A DNA stretch of 64,000 nucleotides from Prochlorococcus sp. MIT 0603 (GCF_000760215.1 NZ_JNAW01000002.1:280300-344299); one strand, 5' to 3'. Positions 7,417-16,232 are shown, counted from the first letter of the stretch. The notes: generated from the sequence alone by a model not told the origin. Translations and numbers: made by a program.

Positions 7417-9189
7417 GTGCAGAGTATTGGGCAATACGCCGTGACAGGTCTTGAAACGCAACTAGATGAACTCAGTTGCTTGTTGAAAACAATTTACAAG
7501 GATCATTCTGCAGAAGAATTTGATTATATGTGGTCGCAATTACTGCAGATTCTAGAAGCCAATATTGATATTAGACTGGAGGTGTCCGAAAAAAAAACAT
7601 CTAGGTGGGACGCTTCAACTGCAGTTTTAATTACATATGCAGATGGAGTGGTTTCCCAAAACAACCCTTCATTGGCATTACTTGAAGAAATACTTGATAA
7701 GTATCTTGGGGGATTTGCATCTATAATTCACCTCCTACCATTTCTTTGCTCTACAAGTGATGGCGGATTTGCAGTTTCAAGTTATGAAAAAATAGAAAAG
7801 AGATTTGGATCTTGGGAAGACCTGAGAAATCTATCCTTGAAACACATAATTATGGCTGATTTGGTTCTAAATCATGTATCAGCATCACATCTCTGGGTTC
7901 AGCAATTTAAGACTTTAAAGGAGCCAGGAAGGAGATATATATTAGCCCCTTTAAGTGAACATGATTGGGGAAATGTTGTTAGAGCAAGGAATACATCTTT
8001 GTTTACTAGCATTTCTACTGATAATGGACAAAAAAAAGTATGGACTACATTTGGGCCAGATCAAATTGATATAAACTGGAGGGAACCACAAGTTTTAATA
8101 GAGTTTTTAATTTTAATTGCTAGATATTTTAAGCACGGAATTAGATGGTTACGATTAGATGCAATTGGTTTTATATGGAAAGAACCTTCAACAACATGTC
8201 TGCATATGAAAGAAGTACATCTATTAGTAAGATCATTAAGGATAATTATTCAAATCTTAAAAGAATCATCTGTTCTTATTACAGAGACTAATGTGCCTGA
8301 GAAGGAAAATCTTTCATATCTTCAATCAGGGGATGAGGCTCATTTGGCTTATAACTTTCCTTTGCCTCCCCTTTTATTAGAATCTTTAATTAGTAATAAG
8401 GCTGATTTAATTAACTATTGGCTTTCTTCATGGCCTGATCTACCAAAAGACACTGGATTTTTGAATTTCACAGCTTCTCATGACGGAGTTGGATTAAGGG
8501 CTTTAGAAGGAATAATGGATCAGAATAGATTACACAATTTGTTAATAGCTTGTGAGAAAAGAGGTGGTCTTATTAGTCATAGGAGGATGCCTAATGGTGA
8601 AGATATTCCTTATGAATTAAATATAAGTTGGTGGAGTGCAATGGCAGATACTGGAATTAATGCAACTTACTTACAATTTGAGCGATTTTTATTAAGCCAA
8701 TTGTTTGTTATGGCTTTAAAAGGCGTTCCCGCATTTTACTTACAGGCAGTATTGGCTTCTGAAAATGACGTTAATAGTTTTGTCAAATCTGGAGAAAGGA
8801 GAGACTTAAACCGTGAAAGATTTAACTTTGAGAGTTTAGATAATGTTTTAAAAGACTCCCAATCCCCTGCAAGTAAAAATATTAAAGCTTTAAAGCATGC
8901 AATGAATGTTAGGAGTCGCTTAGAAGCTTTTCATCCAGAACAACCGATGATGTGTATGAGCAATGGACGTAGTGATTTTGTACTTATTTGTCGTGGCAAA
9001 GATCAATCTCGAGTTTGGGCATTACATAATATGACTAATAAAAAGCTATCTTTTCCTTTTGACGAACTCTTGAAAGCTGATAAAGGAAGCAACTGTTATT
9101 TCTTTGATGCTTTGAATGAGGTTAAATGTCTTGATAATTATATCGAGTCTAGGCCTTATGCTGTGCATTGGCTGGTTCAAAAAAAATGA
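7417..9189 (+). CDS. GH13 sucrose/glucosylglycerate phosphorylase-like enzyme
   Basis: The 590-residue product is an alpha-amylase superfamily enzyme. It has MADLVLNHVS (residues 146-155), the nucleophile in GIRWLRLDAIGF (Asp248), the acid/base in VLITETNVPE (Glu290) and the third carboxylate in TASHDGVGL (Asp355). The early loop and a C-terminal beta domain fit GH13 subfamily 18, which contains sucrose phosphorylase and glucosylglycerate phosphorylase. Next to gpgS, a phosphatase and glycerate kinase, the better guess is glucosylglycerate phosphorylase, releasing glucose-1-phosphate and glycerate; this is inference. The start is GTG at 7417. Its stop overlaps the ATG of the next gene (ATGA), so the genes are translationally coupled. 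Confidence 0.75.
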   Translation: MQSIGQYAVTGLETQLDELSCLLKTIYKDHSAEEFDYMWSQLLQILEANIDIRLEVSEKKTSRWDASTAVLITYADGVVSQNNPSLALLEEILDKYLGGFASIIHLLPFLCSTSDGGFAVSSYEKIEKRFGSWEDLRNLSLKHIIMADLVLNHVSASHLWVQQFKTLKEPGRRYILAPLSEHDWGNVVRARNTSLFTSISTDNGQKKVWTTFGPDQIDINWREPQVLIEFLILIARYFKHGIRWLRLDAIGFIWKEPSTTCLHMKEVHLLVRSLRIIIQILKESSVLITETNVPEKENLSYLQSGDEAHLAYNFPLPPLLLESLISNKADLINYWLSSWPDLPKDTGFLNFTASHDGVGLRALEGIMDQNRLHNLLIACEKRGGLISHRRMPNGEDIPYELNISWWSAMADTGINATYLQFERFLLSQLFVMALKGVPAFYLQAVLASENDVNSFVKSGERRDLNRERFNFESLDNVLKDSQSPASKNIKALKHAMNVRSRLEAFHPEQPMMCMSNGRSDFVLICRGKDQSRVWALHNMTNKKLSFPFDELLKADKGSNCYFFDALNEVKCLDNYIESRPYAVHWLVQKK

Positions 9190-10013
9190 AGAAACCTTTA
9201 GATTTAACACAAGAACAATGGTGGATTGTAACTGATATAGATGGAACCTTGATGAATCATAAATATGAATTTATAGAGGCTATCCCTACAATTAAATGGT
9301 TGAAAGAAATAGGAATTCCAATAATCCCTTGTACTAGTAAAACAGCTTCTGAGGTAAGGGTTTTGCGTAAAACAATTGGATTAAATGATCCTTTTATAGT
9401 AGAAAATGGTGGCGCTATTTATGGTCAGACTGAATCTTCGGGAGAGGAGTGGAAGCTTGTTTTAGGTAAAAGCTATGATGATTTAAGAGCCAAGTTGAGT
9501 TTAATATCTTCAGAGCTTGGTTATAAGTTAACACCCTTAAATGATTTAACTGATAAGGAGATTAATCAACTTACAGGCTTAACTGGTTTGTCTATTCAAT
9601 TAGCTCTTCAAAGAGAGTGGAGTGTTCCATTTTTAAATCCTCCAGAATCTGATAGAGAGAAGATTATTGAAATTGCTTTAAAACTTGGAACTACAATTTA
9701 TAAGGGCAATCGTATGAGCCATTTGCTGGCCAAAGGAAGCCATAAAGGCAGGGCTGTGACTGAATTGAAAAAATTTCTTAATCAGCCAGACGCTAAAGTA
9801 ATAGCATTAGGTGACTCTCAAAATGATCTACCTTTATTAGAAGTAGCTGATATAGCTGTTGTTGTCCCAGGTGGGAAAGGTGTTAATCCTTGGTTAAAAA
9901 CTGGAGTAGATAATGGACAGTTTCTTTTGGCACCAGCCCCTCATTCTGAGGGGTGGGCTTTAGCCATTAGAGATTTATTTGAAGGCACATCTAATATCAG
10001 TTATGAGTTCTAA
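9186..10013 (+). CDS. HAD phosphatase of the mannosyl/glucosyl-3-phosphoglycerate phosphatase family
   Basis: The 275-residue product is a HAD type IIB phosphatase. Motif I is VTDIDGTLMNH, motif II the TSKT stretch after IPIIPC, motif III the Lys of HLLAKGSHKGRAV and motif IV ALGDSQNDLPLLE. These features fit the MPGP/GpgP-like group. It would remove phosphate from glucosyl-3-phosphoglycerate to give glucosylglycerate, completing the work of GpgS. The ATG at 9186 overlaps the TGA of the GH13 gene; an upstream TTG at 9168 is less likely. Its end overlaps the glycerate kinase start by 11 bases. Confidence 0.82.
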   Translation: MKKPLDLTQEQWWIVTDIDGTLMNHKYEFIEAIPTIKWLKEIGIPIIPCTSKTASEVRVLRKTIGLNDPFIVENGGAIYGQTESSGEEWKLVLGKSYDDLRAKLSLISSELGYKLTPLNDLTDKEINQLTGLTGLSIQLALQREWSVPFLNPPESDREKIIEIALKLGTTIYKGNRMSHLLAKGSHKGRAVTELKKFLNQPDAKVIALGDSQNDLPLLEVADIAVVVPGGKGVNPWLKTGVDNGQFLLAPAPHSEGWALAIRDLFEGTSNISYEF

Positions 10014-11028
10014 TTTCTCTCTTGAAGTAAATAAGAAGAAAAATAATACATTGCCATGGGAACAGTCGAAACATCCTGATATTTTGTTCCCACTTGTTGG
10101 TCTTCAGTCTCTTTTGGCAGAAATGGATTGGGAGTCATCTGAATGGATTAAATATTGGCTTGAGAAAAATGGAGGAAACTTGGCCTATTCCTCTTGGGCC
10201 TCTGGGGTTAAATCTGACTGGATTTGGGGTTTGGGATTGCCATTTATTTCAGATCTCAAACGATTCTCTTCTTTTGATTCTGAAAGAAGATTGTTTGGTC
10301 TCTCTGCATTACCTGGATGTGGAAAAACCACCCTTGGTAAATGGTTGGAATCAGCTGCTAAAGAATTAAATTTTTCATTGAAGGTTATATCTTTAGACGA
10401 TTTTTATTTACCTGGTGATGAGATGGAATTAGCAATGAAAAATAATCCTTGGAATGTTCCTAGAGGATTGCCTGGAAGTCATTCACTTTCTGTTTTAGAG
10501 GAATGTCTTGGCAAATGGCTTTCAACAGGATTTTTAGAAGCCCCTCAATTTGATAAATCTTTGAGGGGGGGGTTAGGAGATAGATCCTCTTGGATCAAAA
10601 CTACTCCAGAACTTTTAGTTTTAGAAGGATGGTTTTTAGGATGCCATCCTGAAGAATTGATCTCTAATGAGATTGAAAACGAGGATATAAGGCACTTGCG
10701 AATAACAGCAGATGAGAAGGAATATAGAAAAAAAGTTCAGAAATTACTCTTTAATTACCTTCCTATTTGGCAGAAAATAGATCGATTGTGGCATATAAAA
10801 ATCGATAACTTCTCATCATCATTTAAATGGAAGATAGAACAAGAAAAGCGTATGCTTGCATCTAAGGGAGCTGCTTTGCAAGGTGAAAAGTTAACCGATT
10901 TTATTAGGATGATACAAGCATCTATACCACAAAGAAGCCTTATGAATATTGACTCTGATGTGACTATAGAAATCAACAACTCAAGGCAAATTCTTAACAT
11001 TGCTTCTAAAGATAGGAAGTTGAATTAG
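10003..11028 (+). CDS. D-glycerate 3-kinase, plant/cyanobacterial type
   Basis: The 341-residue product is a P-loop kinase with Walker A in GLSALPGCGKTTLGKW, a following VISLDDFYLPGDE segment, and the WNVPRGLPGSHSL acceptor motif typical of plant-type GLYK. It converts D-glycerate plus ATP to 3-phosphoglycerate, serving photorespiration. Here, as the last gene of the glucosylglycerate cluster, it could also recycle glycerate released by the phosphorylase. The ATG at 10003 overlaps the previous stop codon by 11 bases; an in-frame TTG at 9979 is less likely. The C-terminal lid region (VQKLLFNYLPIW) is present. Confidence 0.85.
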   Translation: MSSNFSLEVNKKKNNTLPWEQSKHPDILFPLVGLQSLLAEMDWESSEWIKYWLEKNGGNLAYSSWASGVKSDWIWGLGLPFISDLKRFSSFDSERRLFGLSALPGCGKTTLGKWLESAAKELNFSLKVISLDDFYLPGDEMELAMKNNPWNVPRGLPGSHSLSVLEECLGKWLSTGFLEAPQFDKSLRGGLGDRSSWIKTTPELLVLEGWFLGCHPEELISNEIENEDIRHLRITADEKEYRKKVQKLLFNYLPIWQKIDRLWHIKIDNFSSSFKWKIEQEKRMLASKGAALQGEKLTDFIRMIQASIPQRSLMNIDSDVTIEINNSRQILNIASKDRKLN

Positions 11029-11141
11029 GTTGCTCTTAAGAGCTCTGAGGTTATTCCAAAAAAGTAATCTTTTGCTTTAGTTACTTTTTATACAGTAATT
11101 TAAATTGCTATAGCTTTAAATATATCTATATTAAGTGAATT

Positions 11142-11369
11142 ATGATTGATTTTTCTTACTGCAATGAAAGTACAAGAATGGTTGTTCTTAGGTGTATTGG
11201 GAATAATAATTTTTTCTTGGAAAGAGTTCTTTTCCCAGCGGAAGTAATTGTTTTCTCAGCCCCAGAGGACGCTAAGGTGGAAATTTGGGGAAATGAACTC
11301 TATGGCCCTAAACTTGAACAGAGAATGAGAGTCTCAAGCTTTCTTCATGCTCCTCCGATGGCAGCTTAA
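11142..11369 (+). CDS. DUF1830 family small protein
   Basis: The 75-residue product contains CNESTRMVVLRCIGN, then FFLERVLFPAEVIVFSAPED and a VEIWG end, the usual order in DUF1830, a small beta-rich family restricted to cyanobacteria. The function is unknown. It is a single gene with its own spacing on both sides, and the length is normal for the family. Confidence 0.75.
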   Translation: MIDFSYCNESTRMVVLRCIGNNNFFLERVLFPAEVIVFSAPEDAKVEIWGNELYGPKLEQRMRVSSFLHAPPMAA

Positions 11370-11531
11370 TCTATTAAAAAGAAGCTTTGACTTTTATGGA
11401 TTTATCATAATGAATATTGCTTTTTAGTAATTTTAATAAATTAAAATTATGTTTCTATAAGTATTTTCAAAATTCTAAGATGTTTTCTTTTTAACCTTCA
11501 TAATTAACGTTAATAGCTTCTTCTGCTAGTT

Positions 11532-11912
11532 ATGGATTCTTATGTTTATCTAATACGGAATGGTGATCTATATAATATAGGCACAAGTAATAATTTAGAA
11601 AAGGTGAAAGAACTTTTAATCCCAGGAGTTTTGTATGCCTCGTTAAAAAGCAAGCAATCTACTTCTATCTGTTCAAATCTTCATACAAGATACTCTGAGG
11701 TTAGATTGCCCGAAACTAATTATTTCAAATTAAATAACTCCCAATTGCTAGAGTGCCAATTAATTATGAAGGGTGATGGCTCAAGTACTTACTTTCAACC
11801 TATTTTCAAGGGTAAGCTTTTAATTCTAACTTTTCTTATTGCTTGGCTATCTATCTCTTTATGTTTTATTAGGCTTGGTATTGACCCGATACTTAATAAA
11901 TTCTTGAATTAG
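11532..11912 (+). CDS. GIY-YIG/T5orf172-like domain with a membrane anchor (paralogue 1)
   Basis: The 126-residue product starts with YVYLIRNGDLYNIGTSNN, which resembles the two strands of a GIY-YIG nuclease core (YLI and YNIG). It continues to LHTRYSEVRLPETNYFKL, the usual last part of T5orf172/MUG113-type domains. The Arg that normally follows YIG appears to be missing, so it may not cut DNA. A single membrane helix follows (about residues 96-115). It is clearly related to the protein at 57024-57572: both have V-x-LIR-x-G, an IG pair, RY-x-x-VRLPE-x-x-YF-x-L and QL-x-x-C. Function unknown. Confidence 0.6.
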   Translation: MDSYVYLIRNGDLYNIGTSNNLEKVKELLIPGVLYASLKSKQSTSICSNLHTRYSEVRLPETNYFKLNNSQLLECQLIMKGDGSSTYFQPIFKGKLLILTFLIAWLSISLCFIRLGIDPILNKFLN

Positions 11913-11990
11913 TAGATTTGGTTTTAAATACTCTCAGGATTGCATTTACTTGTAATTAGTGGGAATTCATATAGAGTATATAAATATTGT

Positions 11991-12134
11991 ATGTCAATTG
12001 TGCTACTCTCTGATTTTCTTTTTTGGATATCAATTCCTTTTCTTATAGGAACTGCTTATTTTGGTACAAGAAATGGTTACTATGACAGCAAGTCTTATTC
12101 TGGAGATGGATGTGCGCATGACGTCAAGCGTTAA
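11991..12134 (+). CDS. Small membrane protein, 47 residues
   Basis: From the ATG at 11991 the product has one hydrophobic helix (about residues 2-24) and a polar end with FGTRNGYYDSKSYSGDGCAH. The Gly/Tyr/Asp-rich tail looks constrained and is the part most likely to be conserved. A TTG at 11940 would add 17 residues that do not look useful, so the ATG is preferred. Function unknown. It follows the GIY-YIG-like membrane protein on the same strand. Confidence 0.55.
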   Translation: MSIVLLSDFLFWISIPFLIGTAYFGTRNGYYDSKSYSGDGCAHDVKR

Positions 12135-12214
12135 GTTCTTAATGGTTTCTGATTTATATAATTAAATTAAATCAACCTATTAGTTTGTTTACTTTTGATT
12201 GTAAAAGAAATACT

Positions 12215-12490
12215 TTAATTACCATTAAAAATACATGACCACCTATTGTCTAATTGCCAGACAGGTTTATATATATCTTTAGTAATTTGTTTTCCAGCAT
12301 TCTCACATAATTCCAATGATTTCATAGGGATTGCATATAGCGACGGACTTGTTATTCCACTTACTTCTGGCCTGGAGCCTGGCCCTTGTCTATAGCTTCC
12401 TATAACTAGCCAATATGATTCTTGAGCTTTTATAGGACTACAAAATAAAGAAAGTGTTGTTGCTAAAAAAGCTAATTGAATTTTATTCAT
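12215..12490 (-). CDS. Small secreted protein of unknown function
   Basis: The 91-residue product has a signal peptide (MNKIQLAFLATTLSLFCSPIKAQ, cleavage likely after Ala22). The mature part is about 69 residues, with YWLVIGSYRQGPGSRPEV, LCENAGKQI and a final WQLDNRWSCIF. Two Cys in the mature part could form a disulfide. No domain is recognised with confidence. It is probably periplasmic. It diverges from uppP. Confidence 0.6.
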   Translation of the reverse strand: MNKIQLAFLATTLSLFCSPIKAQESYWLVIGSYRQGPGSRPEVSGITSPSLYAIPMKSLELCENAGKQITKDIYKPVWQLDNRWSCIFNGN

Positions 12491-12572
12491 GAGTTTGATC
12501 TCTAAAGTCTTTTGGTTTAACCTGCTTTTATACTAAGGTTTATTGAGGTTTATATTTCTATGTGCCTTATAC

Positions 12573-13433
12573 ATGTATTTTTTTATTTTTACTGAAATCA
12601 ATACCCCTTTAGTTTTTGTTGAGCAATGTTGGCAGTACCTTTTCCTTGGATTAATTCAAGGTCTCACAGAGTTTTTGCCTATTAGCAGTACTGCACATCT
12701 TTTTGTTTTGCCTTTATTGTTGGGGTGGGATGCCCCTGGGGTTTCTGTTACGGCATCTCTTCAGCTTGGAAGCATAATTGCTGTAATTACTTATTTTCGC
12801 TCTGATCTTTCCCATCTTGGCAGAGCGATGTCCAAGGCTCTTTATCAAAATCATTGGAAAGATCCAAGTGCCAACCTTCTTTTATCCATCTTTTTAGGAA
12901 CATTACCGATTATTGCCTTTGGAATGATAGTTAAGTTGTTTTGGCTTGATTATGAATCTTCTTTCGTTAGATCTATTCCGTCTATTGCCATAGTTTCAAT
13001 TCTTATGGGCATTCTGCTTTATTTAGCAGAGATTGTGGGAATGCGATTGAAAACGATTGAAAACCTGAAAATTTCCGATGGAATTTTAATTGGCTTTTCT
13101 CAGTGTTTAGCTTTGATACCAGGAGTTTCAAGATCAGGTATAACTATTACCACTGCTTTGATGGCTGGATATGAACGTAAATCTGCGGCTAGATTTTCGT
13201 TCCTTTTAGGGATACCAGCGATTAGTATAGCTGGCTTAGTTGAACTGAAGGAAGCATTTGCTTCATTTGAATTGGCCCATGCTTTCCCGTTGCTTTTAGG
13301 TATTAGTGCTTCTGCACTCTCTTCTTTTTTTGCGATTGATTTCTTAATGAAATTCCTTCAGAAACAAAGCATGATGATTTTTAGTGTTTATAGATTGTTA
13401 TTCGGCATCTTATTGTTAGGTTGGTATTATTAA
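12573..13433 (+). CDS. uppP: Undecaprenyl-diphosphatase
   Basis: UppP (BacA) dephosphorylates undecaprenyl diphosphate in the inner membrane, recycling the lipid carrier for peptidoglycan and O-antigen. The product is highly hydrophobic. It has the two signature motifs: GLTEFLPISSTAHL near the N-terminus and IPGVSRSGITITTAL in the second half. From the ATG at 12573 it has 286 residues; a TTG at 12543 would add ten, and the first 15-20 residues are not conserved in the family, so the start is uncertain. A small membrane protein gene follows 15 bases downstream. Confidence 0.92.
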   Translation: MYFFIFTEINTPLVFVEQCWQYLFLGLIQGLTEFLPISSTAHLFVLPLLLGWDAPGVSVTASLQLGSIIAVITYFRSDLSHLGRAMSKALYQNHWKDPSANLLLSIFLGTLPIIAFGMIVKLFWLDYESSFVRSIPSIAIVSILMGILLYLAEIVGMRLKTIENLKISDGILIGFSQCLALIPGVSRSGITITTALMAGYERKSAARFSFLLGIPAISIAGLVELKEAFASFELAHAFPLLLGISASALSSFFAIDFLMKFLQKQSMMIFSVYRLLFGILLLGWYY

Positions 13434-13448
13434 AGCATTAGTTTTAAA

Positions 13449-13616
13449 GTGAATAAATTAGTCCAGTTTTTTATAGCTATTCAATTTGGAGAATTGGAAT
13501 TATCAACTACAACAGTATCTATTCTTGTTGTAATTACTTTATTTATATTTCTTGCTGTTGGTATAAGCTCTTTTAAATTGATTCAATCTGCTTTTGATTC
13601 AGAAGATGAGGATTGA
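13449..13616 (+). CDS. Small membrane protein, 55 residues
   Basis: A GTG at 13449 opens a 55-codon frame 15 bases after uppP. The product has one clear helix (about residues 22-41, VSILVVITLFIFLAVGI) and an acidic tail (DSEDED). The acidic C-terminus is a common end for such proteins. The strong terminator at 13709-13754 closes the transcript, so it is likely to be in one unit with uppP. Function unknown. Confidence 0.5.
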   Translation: MNKLVQFFIAIQFGELELSTTTVSILVVITLFIFLAVGISSFKLIQSAFDSEDED

Positions 13617-13708
13617 ATTCAATTTAAAGATGATATGCAGCTTTCGATTAATTCTGAAAATGCTCTTGTCTTTTTAAAAATCATTTGTATTTTTTTTGGT
13701 TTTCCAAT

Positions 13709-13754
13709 GATAAAAGAAAAGCCCTTACTTTTTAGTAAAGGCTTTTCTTTTATC
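13709..13754. terminator. Bidirectional terminator between uppP unit and porin gene
   Basis: GATAAAAGAAAAGCCCTTACT and its near-perfect complement AGTAAAGGCTTTTCTTTTATC form a stem of about 20 bases with one mismatch around TTTT. The A/T-rich arms give a T tract in both directions, fitting its position between the convergent uppP unit and porin gene. Confidence 0.8.
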
Positions 13755-13801
13755 AAGAAGTTTTAGCAAACTTTGCGTTGAAAGTCAGAAGTTTTGACTT
13801 T

Positions 13802-15139
13802 TTAGAAGCTAAAGAATGTTTCTACTATGTAACCTGATGTATCTGGAGTTGGGTTCAAAGTATCAGCTGTTGCGTCTCCTTCGAAGAACCAACCTCCTTG
13901 GATGGATATGCCATCAGATACAGGATAGTTGTAGTAAACCTCATAGTTGTTTGTTACTACGCCTGCGGTATCTCTCTCTTGCCATGCGGTACTTAGTGTT
14001 CCAGGGCCAAATGGGTAATCAAGTCCTACCAAGAGGTCAGTGGAGTCGGTAGTTCCGTTACTCTTATGTAAACGGTCGAATGTAACACTGATGCTAGGGA
14101 AACCATCTGGCCTCCAGTAGACACCTGCTCCATAGCTAGAGTCAGTGTCATCGTCAGTAAAGACTACTCCACCACCATAATAGTCAGTGTCATAACCTAC
14201 TGAAACCGTGTAGACGTCTGCAGTCGCTGCTGTAAACATTCCGCTAGTAGAAGTGTCTCCAGAACCAGTAGGAGAAATGGCAGAGAATGAAGCGTTGAAA
14301 CCGCCGTCATTTGCCCAAGAAACAGCAGCACCGGAACCTGTTGTTCCCACTTCACCCCAAGGCATTGTTGCTAAGCGGAATGCTCCTGAGTAATCGGAAG
14401 TGGTTGCGGAGATTACATCATCTTGATCAAGTAATGGACCGGCATATACCTGGAAATCACCTACTGGGAATGAATAGAAAAGTGATCCGACTTGAAGGCT
14501 GGACGCATTTTCGGCACTATCTAAAACAAGTTCATCTTGGTTACCTTGAACTAATTGAGCGTAGAGGTTATCTGAGCCGCTGAAACTAGTATTCAGGTCA
14601 AGAGTGAAGTTATACTCTGTAGTTATCTTGTTGTTATTTGACGTCGGGCGTGAGTCAATCGCACCAGTTGTAAATACAGCACCTCCAGACATCTTGGTAG
14701 ATGATGAGAACTGGCCAGCACTAAGTTCTTTAACTTTGTACTCAAGTCCATCAATCCGTCCTTTTAAGATTGCCATTTCTGTGCCAAATTCATTGCTAAG
14801 GCGAGTGGCATCTGAGTTTAATTCAGAAGAAATTAAGCCACTATCCAAGCATGAGTTAATAAGTGCAGCAGCTTCATAGCGAGTTAGAGCTTTTCCGCTG
14901 TTTAGATTTTGAGCATAGCCATTGTCTACGCAGCCATAGCTATCACTAAGATTCTTAAGAGCTGTATATGCCCAATCTCCAGGAACAACGTCAGAGAATT
15001 GAGATGTAGTAACTACTGATGATTTAGGAGAAGCATAGTTTGCTAATTCCTTGATATTAACCTCAGCTGCATTTGCAGCGAAAGGGGCCAAAAGACCTAA
15101 AGCAGCAGGAGCTACCAGCAATTGCTGGAAAAGCTTCAT
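13802..15139 (-). CDS. SLH-domain outer-membrane porin (Som-like)
   Basis: The 445-residue product has a signal peptide (MKLFQQLLVAPAALGLLAPF, cleaved after ANA), an SLH domain (FSDVVPGDWAYTALKNLSD through LTRYEAAALINSCLD) and a short helical linker (about residues 125-155). The rest is a Gly/Ser/Thr/Asp-rich beta-barrel ending in VETFFSF with terminal Phe. This is the layout of major cyanobacterial porins that bind peptidoglycan-linked polymer through SLH and allow diffusion of ions and small solutes. The ATG at 15137-15139 has GAGG ten bases upstream; earlier in-frame ATGs would hide the signal peptide. A bidirectional terminator follows. Its base composition is richer in G+C than its neighbours, as expected for a highly expressed gene. 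Confidence 0.88.
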   Translation of the reverse strand: MKLFQQLLVAPAALGLLAPFAANAAEVNIKELANYASPKSSVVTTSQFSDVVPGDWAYTALKNLSDSYGCVDNGYAQNLNSGKALTRYEAAALINSCLDSGLISSELNSDATRLSNEFGTEMAILKGRIDGLEYKVKELSAGQFSSSTKMSGGAVFTTGAIDSRPTSNNNKITTEYNFTLDLNTSFSGSDNLYAQLVQGNQDELVLDSAENASSLQVGSLFYSFPVGDFQVYAGPLLDQDDVISATTSDYSGAFRLATMPWGEVGTTGSGAAVSWANDGGFNASFSAISPTGSGDTSTSGMFTAATADVYTVSVGYDTDYYGGGVVFTDDDTDSSYGAGVYWRPDGFPSISVTFDRLHKSNGTTDSTDLLVGLDYPFGPGTLSTAWQERDTAGVVTNNYEVYYNYPVSDGISIQGGWFFEGDATADTLNPTPDTSGYIVETFFSF

Positions 15140-15461
15140 GGGATTCCTCACAAAAGAAATATGTGTGTTCATTATGCGCTTTATAGATCCCATATGCTGT
15201 AACAGCGTATACACTTTTATTAATGTCTATTACGCTTCAGTGCTTTCTAATACAATTCATGATTAGAGGAAACGTATCCAGTTGATAATAATTAGCTAGC
15301 TTTATATGGAGATATCCTTGCCAGAGCTCGGATTTCATTTTTCTTCTGGAGAAAATCTCATTTGCTCGCATTTAAATACCTTTTTAGTTATTTCTACGCA
15401 GTGCTACTGATGCTGGTCTGGCTAATAATTAAATAAATATATTTTCATTTTTTAGTTTGTA
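15140..15461. other. Intergenic region upstream of the porin gene
   Basis: This 322-base stretch separates the divergent porin gene and a small plus-strand gene. It probably holds the porin promoter and leader, but I see no convincing boxes. A 34-codon frame at 15306-15410 has no protein-like character and is not called. Confidence 0.5.
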
Positions 15462-15641
15462 ATGGCGAGTCTAAAGCGATTAAATTCATCCTTTATTGCT
15501 TTGCAAAGTATTGGTTCAGAAGTCTCTTTGCACGTTTTCGTGCAAGTCATCCTTATAGGAATGCTTGCTTCGATGATAATTGGCTATTATATTTACACTT
15601 CTTCTGTTTTCTTTCAAGGTATTTATTTGCAGCTTTTGTAA
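15462..15641 (+). CDS. Small membrane protein, 59 residues
   Basis: An ATG at 15462 opens a 59-codon frame. The product has a basic N-terminal segment (MASLKRLNSS) and a hydrophobic helix (about residues 25-45, VFVQVILIGMLASMIIGYYI). It ends with a second, weaker hydrophobic stretch. It looks like a genuine inner-membrane microprotein. It converges with the secreted protein gene at 15651. Function unknown. Confidence 0.5.
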   Translation: MASLKRLNSSFIALQSIGSEVSLHVFVQVILIGMLASMIIGYYIYTSSVFFQGIYLQLL

Positions 15642-15650
15642 AATAATTAA

Positions 15651-16028
15651 CTAGCAGAAATCACGAAGTTCCTTCCATTTGTCTAACCCTGCTTTTACAT
15701 TATTTATATCACCATCAGAACCATTCTCCTTGAATGCCATTATAAGTGATTGTGTTGCCTGTATTCCATATTCTGCTGCTTTCCTTTGTTTTATACAGCC
15801 TTCTATAGCGTCTCCATTCTTAAGTTCTTTTTCAGCATCTTCTAGATATTCACTTGCTATTTTAATTTTTTGATCCCATTCTTTAAGGTAAGTATTGAAA
15901 TTTTCCCCTGAATCACTAAAAGCTTGATTAGCAGTGATAAGGAAAAATATTATGATAATACTTATAGAAAATAAATGATATTTGATAGAAAAAATTCTTT
16001 TAGTATTTATTTTAAATGGTCTATACAT
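15651..16028 (-). CDS. Secreted or anchored helical protein of unknown function
   Basis: The 125-residue product has a basic N-terminus and a hydrophobic signal or anchor segment (about residues 20-38, followed by NQAFSDS). The mature part is a helical, charged domain with EWDQKIKIASEYLEDAEKEL and two Cys (in EGCIKQRK and at the very end, RDFC), which could form a disulfide outside the cytoplasm. No family is recognised. It lies next to tRNA-Pro on the same strand. Confidence 0.55.
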   Translation of the reverse strand: MYRPFKINTKRIFSIKYHLFSISIIIIFFLITANQAFSDSGENFNTYLKEWDQKIKIASEYLEDAEKELKNGDAIEGCIKQRKAAEYGIQATQSLIMAFKENGSDGDINNVKAGLDKWKELRDFC

Positions 16029-16055
16029 AAATATAAATGGTTGAATGAATGTAAA

Positions 16056-16129
16056 TCGGAGCGGCGGGATTTGAACCCACGACCCCCACTACCCCAAAGT
16101 GGTGCGCTACCAAGCTGCGCTACGCCCCG
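16056..16129 (-). tRNA. tRNA-Pro (anticodon UGG)
   Basis: The minus strand folds as a standard cloverleaf. The acceptor arm CGGGGCG pairs with CGCTCCG (one G-T), the D arm is GCGCAGCTTGGTAGCGC, the anticodon loop is CTTTGGGGT with TGG, and the T arm is GTGGGTTCAAATCCCGC. The discriminator base is A. CCA is not encoded. The length is 74 bases. Confidence 0.95.
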
Positions 16130-16232
16130 ATAGATTTAATTATAACAAGAAAATAGAAGCTTAGTATCTTGACAACGTTATGCTGAGACATTGAACTTAT
16201 CGTTCCTTTTTTTATTAGGATGCCTGTATGAA

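Noticed and set aside
13816-14879. Several plus-strand frames inside the porin gene
   Set aside because: They run antisense to a gene with a signal peptide, SLH domain and beta-barrel; their products are Leu/Arg-rich and pattern-free.
15306-15410. 34-codon frame upstream of the porin gene
   Set aside because: No hydrophobic or charged pattern, no ribosome binding site and no recalled relative.
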